Assembly: GCA_030248295.1 (NCBI GenBank)
Contig: JASANH010001533.1
Coordinates: 174,206-238,205 of the forward strand
Direction of reading: 5' to 3'
Source of the DNA: Mesodorylaimus sp. YZB2_4
Taxonomy: Eukaryota; Nematoda; Enoplea; Dorylaimida; Dorylaimidae
Length of the DNA stretch: 64,000 bases
Shown here: positions 47,825-58,530 of the stretch, one piece after another
Position numbering within the stretch: the stretch's first letter is position 1
How the letters are laid out: the number at the start of each line of letters is the position of its first letter
The notes under the pieces: model-generated
What the model was told of the DNA's origin: nothing
The model's database searches: none
What the model saw: only the letters and a program-made list of their open reading frames with translations
Translations under genes and position numbers: made by a program

Positions 47825-50800
47825 GAATTCCCGTAGAAAACGGTGCTAACATTTCAGAAAATATGCAAAAATCGGATAAAGATTTAAATAAATCTGTGCA
47901 TGTAAAAATATTACAATTTAGGGTTCTGCTGTATCGTGCCATGAGGTGTGTAAGTCAAGACGGCTTTTGCTTATGGAGTGCAATTTGACATCCCTGCTTT
48001 GTAAAAGGATTGCCCTCACCAAGGGTCGAACTCTAAAGTTACAAAGTGCGTCACTGGATTCTAGCATACCGAGGTGGATTGGGGAAAAAACGAAAATAAC
48101 GCCGCATAATTTGCCGCAATGGAGTATTGTCCGCGTCTGTCAGTCTTCATAGTCTTTTATAGCTCTGATTGTGAGCGTATACACCAGCTGATTGGGTGCA
48201 TATCCGTTCTGTACGTGGAGTCGCCCACATCCGACGAAATTTCACCTCGACCTTGCAGCAACAAGAAGAATTCAGTTCTTGGTCTCTCTTGCCTTCTCCA
48301 ATTGATAAGACTGGGGTGAAAGTGCTGTATTTTTGGCACAGGTTGTTGATAGCTATCCAGTCGTGCCACATGCCATATTGCTGCTGCATCATTGGCTAGC
48401 GCCTCTTTCTTGATCGTCTTAGACATGTCCCAAATTTATGCCTCACACTCGCATCAACCCAACGTGCTGTAGAATAGGGTTTGGGATGTCCTAAAATGTG
48501 AAGCAATTTTTAACGCAGCAAAACCTTTACTCGTGCGAAGTGGCCGAACCTCACGAGACGACTTTGGGTAAAGATAAAAAATAGCATTGCCACCTGGAAC
48601 GTGGATGCTTTATACAGCCACTTCACATGGTCGTAAGAATGGCAATGAGGGCTTGCTATGCAAAGATCCACTGTACAGCAGACATACAGAGAAGGTAAAG
48701 GTTTTTGGATCCCAAGGAAACGAAATCATTGAAGAAAAGATTGGGTGAGAGCCAAAGAACAGACTGTGCGCAGTATGACTGTCTCACTACTGTACAGTAA
48801 ATGGTGTAAAGCCACGATTCAACGGCTAGCCTATCGATTTTACTAAGCGAAGACAAAGTGGTTATTGTGACTTCCACCCTACGTACGGGTGGGGTAGCCT
48901 ACACGGGTCTCTGCAGGTACGAATCACTCACTGCGCGGTCCCAATACTCAGACAATAGCAACGTACGTAGTTTACTATGCCGGGTAGCGGACACCTCCAC
49001 GACAGATCGGTCGTACAAGAATACACGAGCGGATACTATACGTAGGAAGTAGGGAAGCCGAACCTAGTAGCCTGACACGGCCGTACTAGACGAAATCACC
49101 AACGTGAACTGAGGACTTACAATTAGAGACCACACCGTGTCAGGTGGGCTGACGGCCTAGAACCAGTAGGGATAGATACCGGTTTGATCTGGCTAGATCT
49201 GACCCTGTGCCAAGCGGGCAGAACACGCGGAATTACTAACACGTGCTGGAAACACACGTGCCATGCGGATGAGGGTGGAGGCACAACTTGCACGGAGAGG
49301 TGCGGGTTACATTATGAAGGTTCATTCCAAAATCGGAAGTACCAATACGCGGTGCAAAGAGCGGAGTGTTCTAGCGCATTCTAGGTTTCGAATGATTTGC
49401 AGCACATTTCCTGTGAGGGCAGTCATTAGCGCATTTTGAATGTGATATCGACAGTCCGATACTCGGTCGTCGAAACAGGCTTGAGAATGGTTCGTACCAA
49501 AAGCAACGCTCGCCAGCCTCCGCCACCTCATCTTCACTTGGGCTTTGCTGCCGAGGAGCTCAAGCAGCTACGAAATGGACAAACGCCATCGGAGATCGCA
49601 CCTCGTCGATTGATTGACTCGATCAGGCGATAGCTTGCGAAACGGTTGCGACTGATTGTGAGTGGGAGGATTGCACTCTCGTGAATCGTTTAACCTGGAA
49701 GGAATTCGCTCGAGCATCCGAGTTCCATCCCGAACGGTCCCTGACACCCATCGCGCAGTTGCCATATTGGTGATGATCGGTGGCAGATAGATGGGTAAAA
49801 GCGAGCATGGATCACCGATTGTGCAAGGCATGGGAAATCTGGAGGTCTACGAGCTTCAATTGATGGCGTGAGAGTTGATGAAAGCAAGCAAAGTTCGAAA
49901 ACTTTTCATATGGTTTCCCTCGGCCGTGTTTGTGACTCCGAGGACGACCAGTACGATCTGACTTGATCGAGCAGGTCAATGCCAAGTAAGTCCTACTTCA
50001 TTGCACGATAAGGGCATAATTTAGGGCGACCCTTTGTTCAGATACGGAATTGAAGTGCGCACAGCCAACGTCTAAGTTCGAGGCGGAAAGCAGGTAGTCG
50101 CCATGATCAACAAGCTGATACTGATGGGCGCACGGAAGAAATGACCACGTCGGGGAAATGACCAAGTCCGCCCAGACTCGTTGGGTTGTGGCGTAATCGT
50201 AGCGAAAATGGTCTATTCCACCCGCGGTGGAACGTCCGCTTCAATCGGGAGAAAAAGGCACGGCTCCCTTCTTCGAAACTGCTCAGCTGGTAAGTGAATC
50301 CGCGGGCGTCTCATCGTCAGTTCCAGCACCAACATTCTCGTCTTTTCAGGAATGTTGCGTCTCGATGATGTACTGCGAAAAGGTTCTTCCAAGAGCTGAA
50401 GGCGAAGTGGCTGCGACGTGTCGATTCCACTTCGCGGCAGCTCTTGGAGCCGCAGCAGCGGCATGGTCTACTTGATCTTGCCGACCAGACGATTCGGTCT
50501 GCGCGAGGTCGTCCGCCTCGCCAACGCCCGAAGCTTGACCGCCCTCATCAGCGCCTGCACGCCCCGAAGCCTCCGACTGTGCCTGCCCAAGATACGGCTG
50601 TCTGACCGACTTGCGGCCAGAACTAGAACAGTTGGGAATGCGAACGTGGTTCTCTCCGAGCCTGAGTCGAGTCATGGACGACAAAAGGAGCCCGCTGTTA
50701 ATCAACGAGATGGCCCACCAAGTGGTCGTGCGCTCCAACGAGGACGGAGACATCTCGGAAACGGGCGAGGCGGCCGAAAACGAGAATCCCGAGTCGGCTT

Positions 50801-51440
50801 CGATCAAGGTCCGATGATACTAGCCGTTTTTTTTCTTTCGCCTCGACGCCACTGACGCCTTCTGACTGATCGACAGTTCGTTTTTGCAACCCGTGACAGG
50901 CGTGGGAGAGAGTGAGGCCGACCGAAGTCGGCGGGACAAAGTCTCGCCTGTCTCGCGGGTAGGTAAGTCTCGCGACTACACCCAACCTAGAAACATCAAC
51001 CGAAGTGGCTGGCGTCCCAGCCAGGGGAGAATATCGATTACTCTCTCCCACTCGCCATGGCCTGCGCAGTAGGGCTTACAGTTTCGTCCCATCTTTCCCC
51101 CGCAAGTAATCTGTTCTCCGGTCTGATATGCTTCGCCATGGCCTGTCGTTTGCACTGCGATCTCGCTCTGATGCTTTTGATTTGTTTCTTCGTACTCACG
51201 TCGCGAAACGCGGAAATGGATTGATAGAGAGCGCTATTTTAGCCCACCCGCACTCTGGGATCTCGAGACTGGTGACCAACTTGCGAGTTCCTTGAGTGAA
51301 GCATCCAGAATCAGCTTACGTAGCTCACCAGTGCGCCAGCCGAACGAATCGAAAATGGAGCATATGCTACTGATACGCCGAGTAGAATCGAGTAATTGCG
51401 CTAGAATCAAAGCGCAGCTGTTGGAAATGGCATTCGGACA
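47825..51440. other. Spacer between CCT copy 1 and the MULE; no confident gene
   Basis: A plus-strand stretch from 49485 to about 50817 has coding-like composition in broken frames, for example 49485-49633 (48 codons, starting MVRTKSNARQPPPPH) and 50611-50817. The frames stop and shift repeatedly and I recognise no domain, so this may be a decayed gene or transposon. Confidence 0.4.
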
Positions 51441-53045
51441 CTTCGTCCCCGCCATTTCGTCCCCGCCATTTCGTCCCCGCCATTTCGTCCCTGCCGTTTC
51501 GTCCCTGGCCATTTCGTCCCTGGCCATTTCGTCCCTGGCCATTTCGTCCCCGGCCTTTTTCGTCCCTGACCCATTTCGTCCCCGGCCAACATACGAGTAT
51601 AAATAACCTCAGTGCTCTGATGCAATGTCTTTGTTATTGTTTCGAACTCATTGTCAGTGGTACGGTGGGTTTTTCCTTATCAAATTTCTTCGAATATGTG
51701 CGTTGGCCTTTCTCAGTCATCACGAAAATGGCGGACAGTGTCGTTTCAGTTCGCAACAAACGGAAACTGATCCATAAAAACCACGAGCATCTCTTTTCGA
51801 AGATGACAGCGAATGGGGAGAATGCAATTTGGGTTTGCGATACCGACAAACGAAAGAAAGATCAAGAGCACATGCATCAAGCGAAGTGTAAAGGACGAGT
51901 ATGGACCGCTAGATACGAGGGTGAAGTCATCAAGGTCGTGAATCCTCTCAATCACGCCGCACAAGCTGGGAAAGAAGTCCAAGAAATCAAAGAGCGTGCG
52001 ACTGCGACTTACGAACAGCCGCAGCAGATACTGGCAAATATCGTCGCCGAACTTCCTGCGGACGTTGCTGTCTTGATACCAAAAAACCTGCGCTCAAGAA
52101 AACGATACGTCGTGCCCGAAACGATGACGCAGATCACCCCGCTTTGCTTCGAAAGCTAGAAGATCTGGTTATTCCTCAGGTACGCCGATGTGATACTTTG
52201 AGTCACATGAATTAGGACACTGAAAGTAATTTGTAAACAGCGCTACAAGGAAATTCAAGTGGACGGAGTCGTAGAACCATTTTTAATGTATGACTCCGGG
52301 AATCAGTTTCTCCCTGGAAGACTTTGAAAGAATTTCGCTCGTTTGATTCGAATGATTCTAGCCGTCGCGTTTGTGCCACCGCCTTCAGTGATCGACGCTG
52401 TGAAGAGTTGGTGGAAAACGAAAATTTGCCTGGTTAGGCGCTGCCAGTTGCCAACTACTTCGAGGATACATATATTGGCCGAAGACAACGTCGACGTCGG
52501 CAAGCACCGCTGTTCCCGATTCAGCTTTGGACCATGTGCCAGCGTACTTTGGACGATCAACATCGCACCAACATCGACGTTGAAGGCTGGCATTGAGGCT
52601 TTCAAGAGATCTGTGGTTCTTCGCTCCCTCATGTTTTTCGCTTTATCGATAATTTGAAAAAGCAACAAGGAATGCACCAGTACGAGGTCGCTCAGCTAGT
52701 GGCTGGAAACCCCGGCAACTCGAGAAAGAGCAAGAAATACGCGGCCATCTCTATCGGCGGTATCAAGACCATCGTTGAAGATTTTCAAAATCGTGATCTT
52801 ATTCCTTATTAGTGGTATTGCATATAACTATGAGTTGGCTTAGGTCTGGTTGGCGTTTTGGGTCGTGCTTTATCGTTATTGCATTCTTGGTTGACATCAC
52901 TTTTTTCTGTGATAAGTACATACGAGTATACAGTACAGTGAGGACATAGTGAGTCGATTAGACAACTGGGGACGAAATGGGTCAGGGACAAAATGGCAGG
53001 GACGAAAAGGCGGGGACGAAATGGCGGGGGCGAAATGACCTCCAA
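51440..53045 (+). mobile_element. Defective Mutator-like (MULE) DNA transposon
   Basis: Terminal inverted repeats are built from tandem copies of a unit of about 15-17 bp, CATTTCGTCCCCGC. The left end (51446-51594) has about nine to ten copies. The right end (52966-53037) has about five in inverse orientation. Inside, 51731-52159 encodes a FLYWCH-like N-terminus (CKGRVWTARYEG, then NHAAQAGKEVQEIKERA), and the C-terminal part of a MULE transposase is recognisable at about 52460-52812 (YFEDTYIG, FPIQLWTMCQRTLDDQHRTN, EGWH). The catalytic middle is deleted, frames shift and a stop follows EGWH, so it is not autonomous. It lies between the two CCT copies. Confidence 0.82.
51731..52159 (+). pseudogene. 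MULE transposase remnant, N-terminal FLYWCH-like part
   Basis: This frame starts MADSVVSVRNKRKLIHKN and keeps Cys/His positions typical of a FLYWCH zinc finger (WVCDTDKR, HMHQAKCKGRVW, NH). The helical block IKERATATYEQPQQILANIV precedes the transposase proper in MULEs of this type. The frame ends at TAG 52159, and only scattered later pieces of the transposase remain. Confidence 0.7.
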
Positions 53046-53660
53046 CCGTTGGAAATAATGCAGTTCATTGGAACACCCAAGTAAGAGCAACGTCAGGACA
53101 GGCTAAAACAAAGAATCGGGCAATCTGGACTTTTAAAACTTATCGTTAGAGGGTAGTCATTTATTACCGCTCTGTAGTCATGATATCCTACGGCTCCTGC
53201 TTCAGGACAGGGCCAAGTATTCTAGACACCATTTCTCAGAAGAAAAAGCTGTTACAGTATTTTGCGCAACCAAGTTAGAAATGTAAGTTAGCTATCTCGT
53301 CAGGCACTAACCATTCCGAGCTGTAAATTGTTTGATCGTCCATAACTAGATTATAGAAACCAAAGTTCCGCCTCTTGAAGATTCAGGCTGAATTTTGTTG
53401 CGGTTTTTTGGACCAACTAGGCATGTGGCCCTCTAACCACGCAAACGACGATCTGGTTTCGCAAGTGGAGTTGTATTTGAAATGTATGCAGAATCTGAAG
53501 CTCGGAACTCGTATATTTTTCAAGTCAGACATGCAAAGACGACACAAACCGAAAATTTCAGCAGAGGAAAGCTTAGGAAACACGAAATCGAATGACAGCC
53601 ATCTCTCGATCACGCGTTCACAGGTGCCTCTCCACTTTCTTCAGACAGCTCGAAGACCGA
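53046..53660. other. Intergenic, no feature seen
   Basis: Nothing recognised. Confidence 0.4.
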
Positions 53661-54068
53661 CTAGGTGCCACCTTTTTTCTGACTCGGCGATTGCTTTCCG
53701 CTCGCTTTTGCGCTGCCGACACCTTCGCCGCCGATTTCGATGTACTGATTGCCTTCTGCAGCTTTCTTTTTCGACGAACCAGGCGCTTGCCTATTGCTCG
53801 GCTCGAAGTCGTCGTTGACACCCCGCAAACTGCGATAGTCTCGGTCATTGGCCTTGACACCGACTTTCGGAGGTGCTATGCGTTCCGTCGGAGCACCAGC
53901 CTTGGCCTCTTTGACTTCTTCTTTGGCCTGCTCTTCTTCTTTCTTCCCGCCGCAAGCGCACCCGATCATCGCCAAAGCCATCATGCCGAATATGATAACA
54001 GACGCCAACGCTGACAAGATGATCGTCGTCGACTGCGTCCCCATCTCGCCGTCCGGTATTGGAGCCAT
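53661..54068 (-). CDS. Small single-pass membrane protein, charged tail (hypothetical)
   Basis: A single exon of 135 codons from ATG 54068 to TAG 53661. The N-terminus MAPIPDGEMGTQSTT leads into one hydrophobic helix ending MIGCACGGKKEEEQ, where paired cysteines could be palmitoylated. The remaining 90 residues are highly charged and low in complexity (E/K-rich, then Gly/Ser/Lys-rich, ending SPSQKKGGT). No signal peptide precedes the helix, so the tail is probably cytoplasmic. The layout and the MAPI start match the protein at 20656-21493. I do not recognise a named family. It lies between the MULE and CCT copy 2 on the opposite strand. Confidence 0.65.
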   Translation of the reverse strand: MAPIPDGEMGTQSTTIILSALASVIIFGMMALAMIGCACGGKKEEEQAKEEVKEAKAGAPTERIAPPKVGVKANDRDYRSLRGVNDDFEPSNRQAPGSSKKKAAEGNQYIEIGGEGVGSAKASGKQSPSQKKGGT

Positions 54069-55293
54069 GACAGGGGTCCAATTTTAGCAAAACTTACCGC
54101 TCGGCTCAGCTATCACGAGACTGATGCTGGTTGCAAAGGACAAATAAGATCTATCTGATAGTGTAAAGATATGGGCGCAGGGTCTGAACAATGCTTCTAT
54201 TTCAGAGCAGGTGTTGTGCTGAAGTGGTCGTCTCCCCTGAGTGTGCTCTTGTCTCTTCTGCTCCTCCCGACTGGGGTGCTGAGGTCCCAGGCAGGCGGGT
54301 TAAAGGGAATGATGAATATTTCTGCGTAAATTTATATTTAGAGAACGGTACTAGGAGTGAACAACGGAGCGATGCAAGATCAGATCCCTGTCTATAGATC
54401 TATTTTCAACCAGGCGGCGATGCTTGTATTACGATAAGTGAGTGAGATAAAGGTGGAAGAAAGGAGACTGAGAAAGTAAAAAGTGATGAAGCGATTGTCT
54501 ACTCGATATGGACGCCATGGTGCCAGCGGCGAGCAAAAGCATCCGGTTTGTCGCCAGTCTGCCAACAGTGTTGGCTTGGAGCGGTGGCTAGCAGAAAAGG
54601 TTGACTTTACCTACCGAGCTATAGATTCGACATTGGTCGTAATCGGACATAGAACACATTTCTGGCCAGATGGTGGGACAATCGCAATCACTGGTAAGTT
54701 CTTCAACATGGAAACGGGGGGTGGGTGGGCAAGATGAGGATGTGTGTGTGCCCTTAAAAATGCAGTCGATTACACTATATCTCGAGGGCTGATATGAGTG
54801 GCATACACTTGTGCTGTAACCAGCAGATGCTGCACATATGTCTGTTGTGAAAATATTTTGAAAATCCCAGCGCATGGAGTTTTGTCTGTGCCCATGTAAC
54901 TAGAAGGACTGACCCGCGCAGCCTTTGCAGCACGCGAATAGACCAGAGCAGACAAACAAGTCCTGGGGGGCGGGTCCTGGCTAAGGTCTCACACTGACTC
55001 ACTCAGTCAGTCGATTCCCTGAAGAGGATCTATGGCTTGACGAACCTGCGCAAGTGTGAACTGCCGTTATTGAAACTGACGCTATTCAGCCTCCTTGCCA
55101 AAATTGAGGTTTGGTGTTTCTAAGGACACAATGCCATGAATCGTGTTCATGCTAATACGCACGGATAAAATCATAATTATGTTCTTGATTATTTAACTGG
55201 GAATGAGCTCAACAATCTATCAACTGCCTATCAGTAACATTCCTTCATAGCACAAATCACAAGAACTGTTTTATGAACTTTCTGTTGGTTTAG
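54069..55293 (+). other. Upstream region of CCT copy 2, with remnant of exon 1
   Basis: The block 54430-54580 aligns with 43925-44060, the first exon of CCT copy 1 and its 5' flank (shared AGCGGCGAGCAAAAG and the AAGTGAT context). At the site of the copy-1 ATG, copy 2 reads GAAAGTAAAAAGTGAT, with no start codon. The rest of the region has no gene. Confidence 0.55.
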
Positions 55294-58200
55294 GCTTTCT
55301 CTTCTCCTGCTCCATACAGTGATGAACCGGAAGTGATATTGGAGCGGGAGCGAGTTCAATATACGCCTCGAATCACCTATGAAATGGCTTTGACTGGAAC
55401 TGGCAAGCAGGCTTTTTATCTCCTTCATAAAAACTAATGAGGCTTACTGGACCTTTCTCTGCAGCCCCGCGTCCCATTCGAGTATTCGCAGATGGCATAT
55501 ACGATATGTTCCATTATGGTCATGCTCGGCAGCTGCAGCAGGCCAAATGCTGCTTCCCTGGGCAAGTTTATCTGATCGTGGGCGGTAAGTGCATGCCGAC
55601 GTGTACCTATGCCATAGTGTGCCACACAAACACACATACACTGTACTTACCATGATACCATAACACGTGCCTGCTCGTGCATTGTGCATGTATCCTAGGG
55701 ATGCAAGTATACTCATCCAAAATGCATATGTATATAGGCGCTATATGTAATGTAGGCACATACAGTGCCAACTGCAGAGCATTGTACGTATGAAAAGAAT
55801 GTGCAGTTTTCGCGATCAAACTTGAATTACGGCTGCGGTGGGTGTTTTAGGCTTAGCGTTAGTGCAACCAGAAGGGGTGAAAGGTGAAAACAGTCGACCT
55901 CCTTTCACGCGAGCAGTAGCAGTAGGCTCAGCATCTGTTCTATTTGGGAATGTGCACGCGACACTATGCGGCACGTGAAGGGCGTGTGTATTCTCAAAGA
56001 AAACAGGTTATACACGTGTGAGTAACCTGTGGTTTCTGAAAAGGATGGAAGAGTTCAGAGTTGAGTTTTAGGGTATCGCAATACTATGTTCTCTCTTTTA
56101 AAAGTGATGGGAAAAGGTGGCTCGAATTCTACAGTCCGCTCACGACAACAATTCATTCGTACAGTAAATCATGGCATCAAAGCATCTTATCAAATGACTT
56201 TCTAATCCTACTGTAGTAAACGGTGATGAAATGACGCATCGATACAAGGGGAAGACTATTCAGCGCGAGGATGAACGTTACGAAAGTATCAGACACTGCC
56301 GCTATGTGGACGAGGTGTACAGAGATTCGCCCTGGTTCGTCAACATAGACTTTTTGCGAGAAATGAAAGTAAGTAGGTCAGGAAATGAGGAATTAGAACT
56401 GGGATGAAATTGATTCCGAATAATACAATGCTGACCAGACTGGTTGGAGATATTCAGGAATGTGCTGAGCACGTGATCTTTAGGCCTCAAGTTCCTTTGG
56501 TGGTGTTACTCGTAAATACGTGCTGAGGGAGCCTCTTGAAGTACAGTAGCTACGGTGAGTTTTTGAGGCTTATCGTTAGTGCAACTAGAAGGGGTGAGAA
56601 ATCAGTACTGTCGGCCTCCTTCCGCATAGCAACTCGATAGGAATGGCACAAGGTTATAACTCGACTGCTCTGCACTAATTGTAAGAAGCAAAAAGTAAAA
56701 CAGGGAGAGGAGGGCGACTTGATGCTAAAGCAAACCATTCGGCAAGATTGCAGAATATACGGTTGTACTGTATGTTCTTCACAAGTAGGCCACGCAGTGT
56801 TGCAGTGGTTTAGCGTTCTGATCCCCTTATTGCTTGATAGAGCAGCTAGGCCATCAGGGGATCAATCCTCGATGACGGAGGTCGGTTGTGACACCATAAG
56901 CCCGTACTGACTGTGGATAACTCACCTGCTACCTCGCGGTGCTCCGAAGGAGAAGCGCCACGAATAAATAACTCGGCATCCCACGATCAGCCTCGAACAT
57001 CAGCAGTAGGGTTTAGACACCGCCTAATTGCTATTGCCCAAGTGGACCATCCGATGAACCCAGTCTCCAATCGTAAAGTCAAAACATAGAGAGGGAGTCT
57101 GCCGCGTGGTGTCTCCACATGGCCATACTCTAAGCTTTGATTGATGATCGCCTATAGGCGAACCGGGCTTCGCTTAAGTGGGCAATGCCTAAATAAGGTT
57201 CTTATTGTCAGTGTCGGGCATTCCTGGTGGTCGGGAGATCGATCATTCTCTCCCCCCTAAGCTGAGAGATGCCAACCCCTCTGGTTGTTGTTTCAGTGGC
57301 GGGTGTAGTCGAGAGGCTTGCCTTCCTTCCGTCGGAGTTTTCTTTCCCAGAAATTTCAGTCGCTCACATATCCCGCCGCCTGAGTACGCTGGTTACATTG
57401 GCAAATACCTTTGTCTCTCTTTCCAGATCGATTTCATAGCTCATGATTCCACGCCATACGCGGTTGTTGGATCGACGGATCTTTATCAACAGTTCCGAGA
57501 CGCAGGCATGTTCGTTGAGACGCAGCGAACGGAAGGTGTCAGTACCAGCGATGTGGTGGCACGCATCGTCAAGGACTACGACGACTACGTGAGAAGAAAC
57601 CTGGTCCGCGGCTACACGGCCAAAGAGATGAATGTGGGATTCTTCATGGTAAAAAGGAGAGATAAGGGCTGGCAGGCAAGCGAAGCATGTGGATGGATCT
57701 GCTACGTAAGCTATCCATACCCTGCTGATACTTGACAGAGTGAACGCTGTATGATAGGAGATAATCAGCTCGTGCTTCACTCGCACAGCTCCGATAGCAT
57801 TCCTCCTTTGACACCTTTTTCGACAGTTCCGACTCATCGTCAGAAACACTTGATTGAAGAGAACATTCTCCCTCTTATTATGTGGCTCTGCGACTCCAGC
57901 GAAGGTTAAAACCTCTGAAGGCCGACCTTTATGTCTGAAGTAGAGTGAACCAGGGACATCGTGCATACTGTGTGTACATTCTTTGTATATCCGCCCCAAA
58001 GGAGCCCTTGTCCAGAATTTCCTTCGTTAAGTACCGTTTACTTCCATCTATCGTCCTTCGATAGATGGGCCCTCAGGTCTGATCGTAATCAGGCTCCCTG
58101 CGGCGAGGGCCCCCACTAGTCACTAGTTTGAGTGGGTCGAGTCGAGTAAAGCTCATAGGACTGACAATGACTGCAGGAAAAGAAGTACCGTTTGGATAAC

Positions 58201-58530
58201 AAGATCGGGACGATGGTTGATCGAAGCAAGGAACTGATCAGCAGATGGGAAGCACGTTCCAAGGAATACATCCTCAACTTCCTCCATATGCTCCATCGAG
58301 GTGGCCAGATTGTAAGTCCACTCTTTCCTTCTCTTCTGGCCTGAAGGAAGCTACGGATACCTTCCTCTCCTTGCCAGGTATTTCATCGTCTCCGCGCATT
58401 CATGAATGGTACGCCAACGGGAAATGCCATCACTCAGAATGGTCAAGGGGCAAGCTCAGAAGAACAAGACGAGCCGGACTCCCATGACGGAACTCCGCCA
58501 AGCTCGACAACGAGAACGAATTTAATGTAG
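55294..58530 (+). CDS. PCYT1: CTP:phosphocholine cytidylyltransferase, copy 2 (start not found)
   Basis: Tandem paralogue of copy 1. Exons 55294-55402, 55465-55584, 56217-56368, 57427-57648, 58177-58311 and 58378-58530 close in phase for 296 residues. The catalytic motifs are intact ([33 protein letters not shown]), as is the M region ([19 protein letters not shown]). Differences: the donor of the first listed exon is GC (G|GCAAGC) where copy 1 has GT. The end is shifted by a small deletion near 58508, so the acidic Ser-rich tail of copy 1 is replaced by TTRTNLM and a stop. The block matching copy-1 exon 1 has no ATG. It could be a functional paralogue using another first exon, or a gene starting to decay; the intact catalytic frames favour the former. 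Confidence 0.85.
55855..56640. repeat. Repeat pair across an exon of CCT copy 2
   Basis: The block at about 55855-55905 (GTTAGTGCAACCAGAAGGGG) recurs at about 56570-56625 (GTTAGTGCAACTAGAAGGGG) in the same orientation, each followed by a CCTCCTTxC stretch. One copy lies in each intron beside exon 56217-56368. Confidence 0.6.
55934..56011 (+). repeat. Short palindromic dispersed repeat, copy 1
   Basis: A unit of about 78 bp, with ends TATTTGGGAATGTGCACGCG and GCGTGTGTATTCTCAAAGAA that are imperfect inverted copies of each other. The same unit occurs inverted at 62794-62871. Confidence 0.7.
56796..57130 (+). repeat. tRNA-headed SINE-like element, copy B
   Basis: The head has an A-box-like GCAGTGGTTTAGCGTTCTGA and a B-box-like GGGATCAATCCTCGATGACG. 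The body matches copy A at 15120-15450 in order: GACGGAGGTCG, CATAAGCCCG, GTGGATAACTCACC, GGTGCTCCGAAGGAGAAG. It is inserted in the intron 56369-57426 of CCT copy 2. Confidence 0.7.
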
